Positions 1 through 8,305 of a DNA stretch of 51,751 nucleotides are shown here, piece by piece. A program made the position numbers and the translations under genes. The notes below the pieces were generated by a model. It saw only the letters and a list, made by a program, of their open reading frames with translations, made no database searches and had not been told where the DNA came from. The first letter of the stretch is position 1. Each line of letters begins with the position of its first letter. Location: positions 1 to 51,751 of the forward strand of contig CANKLE010000015.1 in the NCBI GenBank assembly GCA_947483075.1, given 5' to 3'. Source of the stretch: Flavobacteriaceae bacterium (lineage in GTDB: Bacteria > Bacteroidota > Bacteroidia > Flavobacteriales > Flavobacteriaceae).

Positions 1-55
1 AAAGTTACGAACGAAGTAGTTGGTAGGTAAGACAGCACAAATGAAAAGAGTATGC

Positions 56-760
56 TTATATGCTGAGAAGGAGTTGTTGCCTCATGGATTTAGAAATAGG
101 TAATTCCTGTAGGCCAATAAAAATAGAATTGATTTCTATTTTGGTTATGTATTTAATCTGAACAATATAGGTTCTATTTATTTTTACAAATAATTGCGCA
201 GGGAGCAAATTCATGATTTCTTGAGTTGTAGCGCGCACCACAATTATTTTTCCCGATTTAAGGTACACATCCATGTAGATGTGATCATTTTTTATAAATA
301 TAATCTCGTCAAGGATAATTTTCTCATAGGCCCTACCTACTTTCAATACAATCTCTTTGGGTTGAGTTGCACCGCTGCTCTGTTGTGCATTGTAATTATT
401 CCAACCAATTTCTATAGCCGAAAAAATATCGTTTTGTGAAAAGGGTTTTACCAAATAAGCTAAAGGTTGATTGGCTTTGGCTCGATTTAGGGTAGCCGCA
501 TCGCTATTGGCGGTGATAAAAATAAAAGGAGTACCCCAACGTTGTTTAATTTCGGCGGCCAAATCAATGCCGTCTTTTGGAGTGCCTAAGTTGACGTCTA
601 GTAAAACCAAATCGGGTAAAGTAGTTGCAAGCAAATCTATAGCCGTAGAATACCCCCCGGCAATTCCTACTGATTCATAGCCCAATTTTTTCAGGGCCAA
701 TTCGATGGTGTTGGCAATGATCATTTCGTCTTCTACAATAGCAATCCGTATTTTTTTCAT
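56..760 (-). CDS. LytTR-family response regulator
   Basis: Two-domain response regulator of 234 residues. Residues 1-120 form a CheY-like receiver with the acidic pair Glu10/Asp11, the phosphoacceptor Asp55 (LLDVNL) and the conserved Lys105 (LVKPF). Residues 135-234 form a LytTR DNA-binding domain (KIILDEIIFIKN, then VKINRTYIVQ). It should bind promoter DNA when phosphorylated. It lies 19 bp downstream of the sensor kinase on the same strand, so the two form a two-component pair. Target genes cannot be inferred from the sequence. The family call is firm. Confidence 0.93.
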   Translation of the reverse strand: MKKIRIAIVEDEMIIANTIELALKKLGYESVGIAGGYSTAIDLLATTLPDLVLLDVNLGTPKDGIDLAAEIKQRWGTPFIFITANSDAATLNRAKANQPLAYLVKPFSQNDIFSAIEIGWNNYNAQQSSGATQPKEIVLKVGRAYEKIILDEIIFIKNDHIYMDVYLKSGKIIVVRATTQEIMNLLPAQLFVKINRTYIVQIKYITKIEINSIFIGLQELPISKSMRQQLLLSI

Positions 761-779
761 ATTGAACTACTTTCTATGT

Positions 780-3700
780 TTACTTCTGAATTGAAAATTG
801 AATGGTAAATACAGTTCCGTTTTCATTGGAGTGGTTTACCGTTCCACCTATTTGTTGGGTGAGTCCTTTTACCAATCGAAAACCCAAACTGCTGGTGGTC
901 TCAAAAATAGTTGATAAAAAACCTGGGCCGTTATCTTGGTAAAGCAATTCATAATAGCCCTCTTTTTTTGTGCTAATTTGAATTGAAATCAAAGTATCTG
1001 TTGAGGGATTTACTGCATGCTTGTAGGTATTCGTAATTAGTTCGTTAACCACTAAACCCATGGGTATGGCCGTATCTATAGGCAAATAGGTTACTGGATT
1101 ATTAATATTGAATCGTACTTTTCTTTGTTGATTTTCAAACATTTCTGCTACTTTACTCACTAAATCTTGTATGAACAAACTAAATTCTATTTCGCCAAAA
1201 TGATCATTTTGGTACAAATTATGGTGTATCAATGCAATACTATTCACCCGGGTTTGTCCTTCGGTGAGGGCCTTTTTGGCATTTTCATCGGCGAGTTGCT
1301 CTTTTTGCATTTCGAGCAAGCCGCTTATAATTTGCAAATTGTTTTTCACCCGATGATGAATCTCAGCAAGCAATAATTCTTTGTCTGACAATGCTTTTTT
1401 AAGGTCTATCGTTCGGTTGGCCACTTTGAGTTCGAGCTTTAAGTTTTCGCGCGCAAATTTCTTTGTACGGTACCGTATAATTCCTAAAATAAAAGCTAAA
1501 ATCAAGAAGATTCCTAACACAATAAACCACGTTTCAAAGTAAAATGGTTTGAGCACCTGCAAAGGAATAGTTATAATTTTTTTAGACCATTGCCCGTTAT
1601 CCAATTGTGCTTTAATCTGTAAATTATAATTGCCATAGGCAAGGCCACTCAGCCGCAACGAATTTTGTTCGATGTAATTCCATTGGCCCTCACTCCCTTC
1701 TAATTTGTAGGCATATTGGTGCCTGCGTTGCTCAAAATCCAATAACTGAAATTGAACATTCAGTACAGTGGTTCCGGGAGAAAATTCAATTTTTTTGGTG
1801 CGCTTGAACTCGGGTATACAATCGACAAATTTTTTTTGTTTGTCTACAAATTTTTCTGCTGTTAGCAATTGTAGGTTGGGCTCTTTGCTATATTTGAGTG
1901 AAACTAATTCAGCTGGATTGAATGAGTTAATTCCATCCATTCCTCCAAAATACAAATTACCATCCAAATCTTTAAAGGAAGAAATTCGATTGAATTCGTT
2001 ATGCGATAAGCCATCTTTTGTAGTGTAAATAGCAGTGGCATGCGTTTTGGTATTAAACCGCGTTAAGCCATTGTAGGTGCCAATCCATAAGTTATGAAAC
2101 TGATCGAGCTCCATACGAAACAAAACCATGTCAGACAATCCATCATTAATTGTATATTGAATGATTTTGGGCGGGATTAATTTACTGCTAAACAAACAAC
2201 AAAAAAGCCCTTCCCCATTGGTAGCAATCCACCAATTTCCCTGCTGGTCTAGGAGTAAATCATAGATGCTTTCGCAGGGCAAATAATGTAATTTATCTTT
2301 GGCAAATTTTCCCCAATACTCAACGATTTTTTGGTTTTGATCAAGTCTATATACTCCATTTTCGGCAACTGCCAACGTTTGTTTGTTTTGCAACTGAATA
2401 AATCTATATACGTTGTATGGTTTTGGCCATTTTGCATTAATAGATCTGCATCTAGTTTTGGTTTTATTTGCGATTGAATAGAGTTCTATTCCGTTTGTTC
2501 GTCCCAAAAATAGCTTGTCTTTAGAAGCCAATGCCATTGACCAAATCTCACTATCTTGTTTGTCATAAAAATTTTGGAAGCTTTCTGTTTGGGTATCAAA
2601 AATATTCACCGAATAACCACCAAGGTAAAGCAGTTTATCTTTTTTTAAAAAAGAATACAGCAACTGATTATTAAATCGGATATGGGTTTTGGTTTTGGTT
2701 TGGGGTTTTGCATAACAAAAATCTGACCACGTATTGGCGTAAATTGTTTGGCCATGCTTTCCCCGGTTATGATCTAAATAGATGCCTCTAATTTGGTTAT
2801 TTATTATGGATGAATCTTGAGCACGTGTGAAATATTGCGTGAAATAATTTTTATTGGTTCGAAGTTGATATATTCCTTCGGTTGTACACAACCAATTATC
2901 TCCTCTCACATCGGTATACAGATACACTACTCCAAAATTAGTTTTATCAAAATATTCAGTAGATTTTAAAACTAATTTTTCTTTAGAATTATGCACAAAA
3001 TACACACCTTGAGTCGCCTCGTATTTGATGTAATCCTTATTGGTTTTATTGGCTATATATCGCCATTTTATGTTCGAGAGTGAATTTGTATTTTTAGTTT
3101 GAGAATCACTACTTTTTTGGTTTGAATGGGTTGTAGGAATTGTATAAATTCTTTTTTGATTGGTTATACTATTGTACAACACATAGGTATTGCATTTGGT
3201 GAATATTGCATTTTGAGCAATTATTTCTTTATAGTTTTTTGGGAGTTCAGTAGAATAACAGTAATAGCTGGGATGGCCTATAAAATTAATAAGTTGAGCT
3301 TGGTTAGTTAATATAGGATTGTTAATAGTATACACATAAATATCTAGTGTTTGTCTAGATTCTATTGCACTTCCTGGCAGAGCTAAGCATTTTGTGTAAA
3401 GTTTATTTTTATCTAATTTCCATATCTCAAAAGGCATTGAAGTAAAAAAATACAAATTATTTTGGGAGTCATTTTGAATGTTTATGATCCTTTCGGCTTT
3501 AAATGGCATTCGGGCAAATACATGCGACAGCTTGCAAAAAGTATAGGTATTTAGATCTAAAACTTGGATTTCAATCTTATAGTTTTGTTCATTGTTGTTT
3601 GTAATAAAATGTACAAATAGATGATTGTCCTCATCTACTGTTAATTTAAAGATGTTATTGTTGAGCAATCCAAAACTATGTTTGGTAAACAATTTAAATT

Positions 3701-3992
3701 GATTTCCATCATATCGATACAAACCATTTTTGCTAGCAAACCACATAAATCCATTTTTATCTTCAACTGCACATGATATTTGCCTGGCATTTAGCCCTTC
3801 GTTAAATGAAAAATGTTTAATGCTGATGATTTCATTGTCAAAGACTGATGAAAAGGATTGTTGAGCAGTTGTATGCGTGGTATAAAAAAGAGTAAAAAGC
3901 ACAAGAGACCAAAAATAAAATATGATTTTTGGTTGCGTAAATTCGGGGTTTTTATTTTTAATTAAACAACTAAAATTCAAAATAAGTAGCAT
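780..3992 (-). CDS. Periplasmic-propeller sensor histidine kinase (HisKA_2 type)
   Basis: Sensor kinase of 1070 residues. The N-terminus has a short leader and a hydrophobic segment ending TTAQQ, read as a signal peptide. Then comes a long region of two-component-regulator propeller repeats (for example FMWFASKNGLYRYDG and WIGTYNGLTRFN), a Y_Y_Y domain at about 730-815, and one membrane segment near 830. The cytoplasmic part is a HisKA_2 dimerisation helix with His879-His880 (EIHHRVKNNLQ) followed by a HATPase domain (NELITN, DNGPGF, GLV). Unlike SusR-type hybrid sensors it carries no receiver or AraC domain; output must pass to the LytTR regulator next to it. The ligand is unknown. No strong promoter box was found upstream. 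Confidence 0.9.
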   Translation of the reverse strand: MLLILNFSCLIKNKNPEFTQPKIIFYFWSLVLFTLFYTTHTTAQQSFSSVFDNEIISIKHFSFNEGLNARQISCAVEDKNGFMWFASKNGLYRYDGNQFKLFTKHSFGLLNNNIFKLTVDEDNHLFVHFITNNNEQNYKIEIQVLDLNTYTFCKLSHVFARMPFKAERIINIQNDSQNNLYFFTSMPFEIWKLDKNKLYTKCLALPGSAIESRQTLDIYVYTINNPILTNQAQLINFIGHPSYYCYSTELPKNYKEIIAQNAIFTKCNTYVLYNSITNQKRIYTIPTTHSNQKSSDSQTKNTNSLSNIKWRYIANKTNKDYIKYEATQGVYFVHNSKEKLVLKSTEYFDKTNFGVVYLYTDVRGDNWLCTTEGIYQLRTNKNYFTQYFTRAQDSSIINNQIRGIYLDHNRGKHGQTIYANTWSDFCYAKPQTKTKTHIRFNNQLLYSFLKKDKLLYLGGYSVNIFDTQTESFQNFYDKQDSEIWSMALASKDKLFLGRTNGIELYSIANKTKTRCRSINAKWPKPYNVYRFIQLQNKQTLAVAENGVYRLDQNQKIVEYWGKFAKDKLHYLPCESIYDLLLDQQGNWWIATNGEGLFCCLFSSKLIPPKIIQYTINDGLSDMVLFRMELDQFHNLWIGTYNGLTRFNTKTHATAIYTTKDGLSHNEFNRISSFKDLDGNLYFGGMDGINSFNPAELVSLKYSKEPNLQLLTAEKFVDKQKKFVDCIPEFKRTKKIEFSPGTTVLNVQFQLLDFEQRRHQYAYKLEGSEGQWNYIEQNSLRLSGLAYGNYNLQIKAQLDNGQWSKKIITIPLQVLKPFYFETWFIVLGIFLILAFILGIIRYRTKKFARENLKLELKVANRTIDLKKALSDKELLLAEIHHRVKNNLQIISGLLEMQKEQLADENAKKALTEGQTRVNSIALIHHNLYQNDHFGEIEFSLFIQDLVSKVAEMFENQQRKVRFNINNPVTYLPIDTAIPMGLVVNELITNTYKHAVNPSTDTLISIQISTKKEGYYELLYQDNGPGFLSTIFETTSSLGFRLVKGLTQQIGGTVNHSNENGTVFTIQFSIQK

Positions 3993-4074
3993 TTAGAAGT
4001 GGGTAAATATATATGATTTAAAAATTCAATCCTATTTTGCATTAACTTCTAGCTTCTCTCGTCTTATATCGTTG

Positions 4075-4125
4075 TCGGTTCTCGGTTGTCCATTATGGGT
4101 GGTAGGTTGTAGGTGGTAGGTTGTA
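4075..4125. repeat. Short heptamer arrays (TCGGTTn and GGTnGTA)
   Basis: TCGGTTC and TCGGTTG follow each other at 4075-4088. GGTGGTA, GGTTGTA, GGTGGTA, GGTTGTA follow at 4098-4125. Both runs have an exact seven-base period. Confidence 0.75.
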
Positions 4126-4193
4126 GGTATGTTCTTAGAACTGTCTTTCATCTCAGATCTATTCGTCTATAATCTTATACCTTTCTCGGTTAA

Positions 4194-4308
4194 CTTCCAA
4201 CTTCCCACTTCCAGCTCCCAGCTTCAAACTCCCCACTTCCAACTTCCCACTTCCAGCTCCCCACTCCCCACTCATCCAAAAGCTAAAAGCTAATAGCTGA
4301 CAGCTAAA
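4194..4308. repeat. Long heptamer array (CTTCCnA type, then AGCTAAA type)
   Basis: Twelve consecutive seven-base units fill 4194-4277: CTTCCAA, CTTCCCA, CTTCCAG, CTCCCAG, CTTCAAA, CTCCCCA, CTTCCAA, CTTCCCA, CTTCCAG, CTCCCCA, CTCCCCA, CTCATCC. After AAA, a second array of four units fills 4281-4308: AGCTAAA, AGCTAAT, AGCTGAC, AGCTAAA. A block of three units (CTTCCAA, CTTCCCA, CTTCCAG) is itself repeated 42 bp apart. Units vary in sequence but never in length. Confidence 0.88.
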
Positions 4309-4348
4309 TCATTTTTTCGTACTATTGTAACACACCAAATAACAACCT

Positions 4349-4906
4349 ATGAATTTCAAAAAAATCACCGATTCCGAAACGACCATTACCGAACTCATGT
4401 TGCCTTCGTATGCCAATTTTGGTGGAAAAGTACACGGAGGAATTTTACTTTCGCTCATGGACAAAGTGGCGTATGTTACGGCCACCAAGCACTGTGCCAG
4501 TTATTGTGTAACAGTAGCGGTAGATGGTGTGGAGTTTTTGAATCCGGTAGAAGTGGGCGATTTGCTTTCGTTGAAAGCTTCGGTAAACTATGTGGGAAAT
4601 ACTTCAATGATTATTGGCATTCGCGTAGAAACCTTGAATCCCAAAACAGGAATTGCGCAACACACCAACTCCTGTTATTTTACCATGGCCGCCAAAGACG
4701 ACGACGGCAAATTGATCGCTGTTCCGGGATTGGCCATAGAAACAGAAACCCAATTGCGCAGATTTTGCGAGGGAATAGAATTGAAGAAATTGGCCAAGCA
4801 AAAAAGAGCTTTACTCAAATCAAACTTAACCCATTTATCGGTCTCGGCATTGAGAGCTATTTGTTTATCCGAAAAATGCAGTATTTCGAATAAACTCGAC
4901 TCATAA
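4349..4906 (+). CDS. Acyl-CoA thioesterase, hotdog fold
   Basis: A 185-residue hotdog-fold hydrolase expected to cleave acyl-CoA to free acid and CoA in the cytoplasm. The 4HBT core is clear: GGKVHGGILLSLMDKVAY at about 25-42 holds the active-site helix with the conserved HGG and Asp, followed by strands VAVDGVEFLNPVEVGD and the hexamer-type strand TNSCYFTMAA. The last 35 residues, after KRALLK, do not look like the family core and may be a lineage-specific tail. It is monocistronic, facing away from the kinase. The substrate chain length cannot be told from sequence. Confidence 0.88.
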   Translation: MNFKKITDSETTITELMLPSYANFGGKVHGGILLSLMDKVAYVTATKHCASYCVTVAVDGVEFLNPVEVGDLLSLKASVNYVGNTSMIIGIRVETLNPKTGIAQHTNSCYFTMAAKDDDGKLIAVPGLAIETETQLRRFCEGIELKKLAKQKRALLKSNLTHLSVSALRAICLSEKCSISNKLDS

Positions 4907-4910
4907 TGTT

Positions 4911-4918
4911 TAAATTTG
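4911..4918 (+). promoter_or_regulatory. Predicted -7 box for the orphan receiver gene
   Basis: TAAATTTG matches the Bacteroidota -7 consensus TAnnTTTG exactly. A partial -33 match (TTTCG, 4884-4888) lies 22 bp upstream. The box starts 54 bp before the next ATG. Confidence 0.45.
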
Positions 4919-4964
4919 AAGCGAACTTTAAGGATACGATTACCAACTTAAACCTCACTAGGAT

Positions 4965-5360
4965 ATGTTTTATTTATTAATCGATGACGACGCCATTTAT
5001 AATTTTGTTCATGCAAAGATTATTAAACAACTCGATGAGGCAGCCGAACTAGTAGATTTTACTAGCGGTTCGGAGGCATTACTGTTTATCGAGGAACGAT
5101 TCAGTTCGGAAAAAGCAGAACCTACTGTTGTATTTCTAGATCTTACAATGCCCGAACTGAGCGGTTTTGAATTACTGGATGCCCTACAAGACTTGCCCTC
5201 AGATTGGACATCAAAAATGTCTATTTACATCATAACATCTTCCTTGAGTGAAAAGGATGTGCAAAAATCAAAAGAATACCCGGTAATTAAAGGATATATA
5301 GGAAAACCCTTGTCGTTTGATCGACTCAAAGAAGTAATAAAATTCGAAAAGAAACGCTAA
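4965..5360 (+). CDS. Single-domain response regulator (CheY-like)
   Basis: A 131-residue stand-alone receiver. The acidic pocket Asp7-Asp8-Asp9 is at the N-terminus, the phosphoacceptor Asp59 is in FLDLTMPELSG, a Thr/Ser pair (TSS) is at 91-93, and Lys114 is in YIGKP. No output domain follows, so it must act by protein-protein contact or as a phosphate relay or sink. No kinase is adjacent on this strand, so the partner is unknown. It has its own predicted promoter and ends 1 bp before the convergent rhodanese gene. Confidence 0.9.
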   Translation: MFYLLIDDDAIYNFVHAKIIKQLDEAAELVDFTSGSEALLFIEERFSSEKAEPTVVFLDLTMPELSGFELLDALQDLPSDWTSKMSIYIITSSLSEKDVQKSKEYPVIKGYIGKPLSFDRLKEVIKFEKKR

Positions 5361-5361
5361 T

Positions 5362-5673
5362 TTAAGGCAAACGTACTTCGCCTTTCCACTCCATAAAACC
5401 ACCCATTAAATTGTAGGCATTTGCAAATCCGAGTTGGTTTAGAATAGCACAAGCTTGCGCGCTTCTCCCTCCTGCTTTGCAATAGACATAGATATTTTTG
5501 GTTTTGTTTAATTCGTCTACTTGGTAGATGAATCCCTGACCTTTATAAATATCGATTAAAATTGCATTGGGAATAATACCTTGGGCACATTCTTCTGCTG
5601 TGCGCACATCTAATACAATTGCCTGTTCATCACTAGCCAATTGACTAGCCCATTCTTCTTGGGATAAATTCAT
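5362..5673 (-). CDS. Rhodanese-like sulfurtransferase
   Basis: A single-domain rhodanese of 103 residues. The active-site loop CKAGGRS carries the catalytic Cys65, with the preceding VYVYC strand and the CH2-like LDVRTAEE segment at about 21-28. Small single-domain rhodaneses carry sulfane sulfur on the cysteine; the physiological acceptor here is unknown. No signal peptide, so cytoplasmic. It is convergent with the receiver gene. Confidence 0.9.
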   Translation of the reverse strand: MNLSQEEWASQLASDEQAIVLDVRTAEECAQGIIPNAILIDIYKGQGFIYQVDELNKTKNIYVYCKAGGRSAQACAILNQLGFANAYNLMGGFMEWKGEVRLP

Positions 5674-5688
5674 AAACTAATTTTTTTT

Positions 5689-5696
5689 CAAAAATA
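5689..5696 (-). promoter_or_regulatory. Predicted -7 box for the rhodanese gene
   Basis: On the minus strand this reads TATTTTTG, an exact TAnnTTTG match 16 bp before the ATG. A TTTG (5712-5715) lies 15 bp further upstream, slightly closer than usual. Confidence 0.35.
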
Positions 5697-5778
5697 AAAC
5701 AAAATTGGATTCAAACGCTACTTCTTTCTGTTTGCGACGCACATCCAATTAGTTTACAAAAATTTAACCTGTTGCCTA

Positions 5779-5808
5779 TTGTTTATTTAAAAAAGACTAA
5801 TACATTTG
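5779..5808 (+). promoter_or_regulatory. Predicted promoter of the marR operon
   Basis: TTG at 5779-5781, a 19-bp spacer and TACATTTG at 5801-5808 give a full match to the Bacteroidota promoter. Transcription should start around 5815, about 20 bp before the marR ATG. Confidence 0.55.
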
Positions 5809-5826
5809 TACATACAACAATTGTAC
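5808..5826. promoter_or_regulatory. Possible MarR operator
   Basis: An inverted repeat GTACA-N9-TGTAC (5808-5812 and 5822-5826) overlaps the last base of the -7 box and the predicted start site. The overlapping TTGTAC also occurs directly repeated (5806-5811, 5821-5826). The position is where an autorepressing MarR protein would bind. Arms are short, so this is tentative. Confidence 0.35.
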
Positions 5827-5834
5827 GGTAAACA

Positions 5835-6287
5835 ATGAAGGCACAAACCCAAATCCCGACTCCGATTGTGTTACCCAAAAAAACGGTAATCAATATTCTG
5901 CATACGCAAAATATGCTGGTGGAAAGGTTTAACGAAATTCTTAAACCATTCGAACTATCGGTCGAGCAATTTAATGTGTTGCGCATTCTTCGGGGTCAGA
6001 ATGGAAATCCAACCAATATGTGTTTAATTCAAGAACGCATGATTTCTAAAACCAGCAATACTACCCGTATCGTTGATAAATTAGTAGCCAAAGCATTAGT
6101 GACTCGCGAAATTTGTCCGCACAACAGACGAAAAATGGAAGTGCTTATTACGGCAAAAGGAAACGACTTGCTGCAGCTAGTCGATCCAAAAATAGAAGGA
6201 TATGAACAAGGTTTACTGGGCAATCTCTCTGTTTCTGAAGCCGAACAACTCAATGCCTTACTTGAAAAATATAGAAATCAACATTAA
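5835..6287 (+). CDS. MarR-family transcriptional regulator
   Basis: A 150-residue winged-helix regulator. The central region (about 48-110) contains the MarR helix-turn-helix: FNVLRILRG, then MISKTSNTTRIVDKLVAKALV as the recognition helix, and the wing CPHNRRKMEVLITAKG. The C-terminal helices form the dimerisation arm. MarR proteins usually repress adjacent stress or efflux genes and release DNA on ligand binding or oxidation. It is followed after 15 bp by the nitroreductase and then yceI, an arrangement consistent with autoregulated co-transcription. The nearby efflux operon is another possible target. Confidence 0.92.
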   Translation: MKAQTQIPTPIVLPKKTVINILHTQNMLVERFNEILKPFELSVEQFNVLRILRGQNGNPTNMCLIQERMISKTSNTTRIVDKLVAKALVTREICPHNRRKMEVLITAKGNDLLQLVDPKIEGYEQGLLGNLSVSEAEQLNALLEKYRNQH

Positions 6288-6302
6288 TTTAAAACCCAAA
6301 AC

Positions 6303-6935
6303 ATGAATACATTTATTGAAAGTCAAAATTGGAGATACGCCACAAAACGATTTGATGCCAGCAAAAAAATATCCGATAGCGACCTTAACATCCTAAAAGA
6401 AGCCATACGCTTAACTGCTTCTTCTATGGGTTTGCAACCGTATAAAGTACTTATTATTGAGAACCCCTCCTTGCGCGCTCAGATTCAACCCGCCGCCTAT
6501 GGACAAGCGCAAACTGTCGATGCATCTCATTTGTTTGTTTTGGCCAGTGAGCACAAAATTGGAGCGTCAGAAGTAGAAGCCTATATATCAACTATTGCCA
6601 ATACACGTGGGGTGAGTCTAGAAGCATTGTCTGGATTTCACAATATGGTTCTAAATACTTTGACAAATATGGACGACAAAACCAAAGAAAACTGGACTGC
6701 CAAACAGGTCTATTTGGCCTTGGGTAACCTGCTCAACGCAGCAGCCGATTTGCGCATTGATGCCACACCCATGGAAGGTTTTGATCCCTATGCTGTAGAT
6801 ACTATTTTAGGATTGCAAGAAAAAGGACTGCATGCCGTTGCCCTGGCAACCTTAGGATACCGACATATTGATGACAAACAACAACACCTCACCAAAGTGA
6901 GAAAAAGCCAAGACGATTTATTTATTACGCTTTAA
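6303..6935 (+). CDS. NAD(P)H-dependent nitroreductase-family oxidoreductase
   Basis: A 210-residue flavoprotein of the nitroreductase family, expected to use FMN and NAD(P)H to reduce nitro or quinone compounds. Family signatures are the N-terminal NWRYATKRFDASKKI, the FMN-binding stretch RLTASSMGLQPYKVLII, the AKQVYLALGNLLNAAADLRIDATPMEGFD segment and the C-terminal GYRHIDDKQ with the basic tail KVRKS. It is probably co-transcribed with marR. The natural substrate is not deducible. Confidence 0.9.
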   Translation: MNTFIESQNWRYATKRFDASKKISDSDLNILKEAIRLTASSMGLQPYKVLIIENPSLRAQIQPAAYGQAQTVDASHLFVLASEHKIGASEVEAYISTIANTRGVSLEALSGFHNMVLNTLTNMDDKTKENWTAKQVYLALGNLLNAAADLRIDATPMEGFDPYAVDTILGLQEKGLHAVALATLGYRHIDDKQQHLTKVRKSQDDLFITL

Positions 6936-6962
6936 TTTTAACCCTTTTAACAAACAAATTTT

Positions 6963-7520
6963 ATGAAAAAGATTGCTTTATTACTTATTGCGCTTGTAAC
7001 TATTAGCGCTACCAATGCCCAGACCAAAAAAATCAAACCCGAATTGAGTAGCATCACTTGGTTGGGTAAAAAAGTTACCGGACAACACGAAGGAACAATT
7101 GCCTTTACTAGCGGAAGTTTAACTTTCAAAGCAAAAAAAGTAGTGGGCGGTACTTTTACTGTAAATATGAAATCATTGGCCTCTACTGATTTAACTGGCG
7201 AATGGAAAGACAAATTAGAAGGTCATTTAAAATCGGATGATTTCTTTGGAACGGATGCTTTTCCAACAGCCACCTTGGTATTCAATAAAATAATTGCGTT
7301 GAGTGCCACAACCTATACAGTAACCGCCGATTTAACGCTAAAAGGAAAAACAAATCCGGTAACCTTTACTTTGGTAACTTCGGCTACTGGTGCTACTGCA
7401 GATGTAAAAATCAACCGTGCTAAACACGACGTAAAATATGGTTCCGAAACTTTCTTGGGTAGCCTAGGAGATAAAGCCATCTATGATGATTTTGATTTGA
7501 AAATCAAATTGGTTTTCTAA
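6963..7520 (+). CDS. YceI-family periplasmic lipocalin-like protein
   Basis: A 185-residue secreted protein. MKKIALLLIALVTISATNAQ is a signal peptide cut before Thr21. The rest is the YceI barrel (SSITWLGKKVTGQHEGTI, GGTFTVNMKSLASTDL, HLKSDDFFGTDAFPTATLVF, DLTLKGKTNPVTF). Family members bind isoprenoid-like lipids in a hydrophobic cavity; the role here is unproven. It begins 27 bp after the nitroreductase stop and is followed at once by a strong terminator, so it closes the marR operon. Confidence 0.92.
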   Translation: MKKIALLLIALVTISATNAQTKKIKPELSSITWLGKKVTGQHEGTIAFTSGSLTFKAKKVVGGTFTVNMKSLASTDLTGEWKDKLEGHLKSDDFFGTDAFPTATLVFNKIIALSATTYTVTADLTLKGKTNPVTFTLVTSATGATADVKINRAKHDVKYGSETFLGSLGDKAIYDDFDLKIKLVF

Positions 7521-7543
7521 TTAAAACTAAAATTGGTTATGCA

Positions 7544-7577
7544 AAAAACACTCCTTTTTGGGGTGTTTTTGTTTTTA
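7544..7577 (+). terminator. Rho-independent terminator after yceI
   Basis: Stem AAAAACACTCC (7544-7554), loop TTTTT, arm GGGGTGTTTTT (7560-7570) with one G-T pair, then more T. It lies 23 bp after the yceI stop and inside the longest possible frame of pabA, which helps fix the pabA start. Confidence 0.85.
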
Positions 7578-7582
7578 TATTC

Positions 7583-7590
7583 TACTTTAG
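7583..7590 (+). promoter_or_regulatory. Possible -7 box for pabA
   Basis: TACTTTAG differs from TAnnTTTG at one base and lies just after the terminator, with a TTTTTG about 22 bp upstream. A start site near 7597 would leave the TTG codon at 7611 as the first usable start. Confidence 0.33.
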
Positions 7591-7610
7591 CATTCGAAAA
7601 AATAACTCCA

Positions 7611-8189
7611 TTGCGCACTACAAATCATCTCGTTATCATCGACAATTACGACAGTTTCACCTTTAATTTGGTGCATTACTTCGAAGGACTGGGCTGCCAA
7701 GTTACTGTTTTTCGAAACGATCAATTTGAGCTCGATGAGTTGGCTGATTTTGAAGCCATTGTACTCTCCCCAGGTCCGGGATTGCCAAAAGATGCGGGAC
7801 TTACTATGCAGGTATTGCATGCCTACGCTACTTCAAAAAAAATATTAGGCATCTGTTTAGGTCATCAAGCGATAGGGGAATTTTTTGGGGCTACTTTAGA
7901 AAATTTAAAAACGGTGGTTCACGGAACTGCAACCGAACTTATACTGAAGAATCCTACCGAGAAACTGTATCAAAATTTACCATCAACTATAGAAGTTGGC
8001 CGTTATCATTCTTGGGCCATTTCGCCAACTGCATTTCCTAATTGCTTATCCATTACAGCCGTTGACAAGCTAGATTGTATATTATCAGTCAAACATAATG
8101 TGTATGATATAACTGGAATTCAATACCATCCGGAAAGCATATTAACTCCTCATGGAAAGACTATTTTGACCAATTGGTTGGCCAATTAA
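7611..8189 (+). CDS. pabA: Aminodeoxychorismate synthase glutamine amidotransferase (PabA/TrpG type)
   Basis: Class I glutamine amidotransferase, 192 residues from the TTG at 7611. It shows IIDNYDSFTFNL near the start, LSPGPGLP (oxyanion loop), the nucleophile Cys82 in GICLGHQA and the His-Glu pair in YHPESILT. It releases ammonia from glutamine for a chorismate enzyme. The frame is open back to 7533, but those 26 codons would translate the yceI terminator and look like a false signal peptide, so a cytoplasmic start at 7611 is preferred. No trpE is nearby; the PIKGT-bearing PabB at 19366-20652 is the likely partner. A dual role with anthranilate synthase cannot be excluded. Confidence 0.85.
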   Translation: MRTTNHLVIIDNYDSFTFNLVHYFEGLGCQVTVFRNDQFELDELADFEAIVLSPGPGLPKDAGLTMQVLHAYATSKKILGICLGHQAIGEFFGATLENLKTVVHGTATELILKNPTEKLYQNLPSTIEVGRYHSWAISPTAFPNCLSITAVDKLDCILSVKHNVYDITGIQYHPESILTPHGKTILTNWLAN

Positions 8190-8250
8190 TTTTTTTATTT
8201 CAATTACATTGAGGTACCCTAAATTTAACATTTATTCGCTATTCATTTGT

Positions 8251-8258
8251 TACCTTTG
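8251..8258 (+). promoter_or_regulatory. Predicted -7 box of the efflux operon
   Basis: TACCTTTG is an exact TAnnTTTG match, 47 bp before the tolC-like ATG. The -33 element is weak. No clear operator palindrome was seen around it. Confidence 0.5.
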
Positions 8259-8305
8259 GCCTCGATTTAAAACGACTTGCTCTATTCAATTATCGAATTA
8301 ATCTA

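Larger units (their letters stand above)
3993..4348. other. Gene-free spacer rich in heptamer repeats
   Basis: A 356-bp spacer between the divergent sensor kinase and thioesterase genes. Most of its right two thirds is built of seven-base tandem units (see the repeat entries at 4075-4125 and 4194-4308). No open frame with coding character is present. A weak promoter-like box, TACTATTG at 4320-4327, sits 22 bp before the thioesterase start and differs from TAnnTTTG at one position. Confidence 0.6.
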
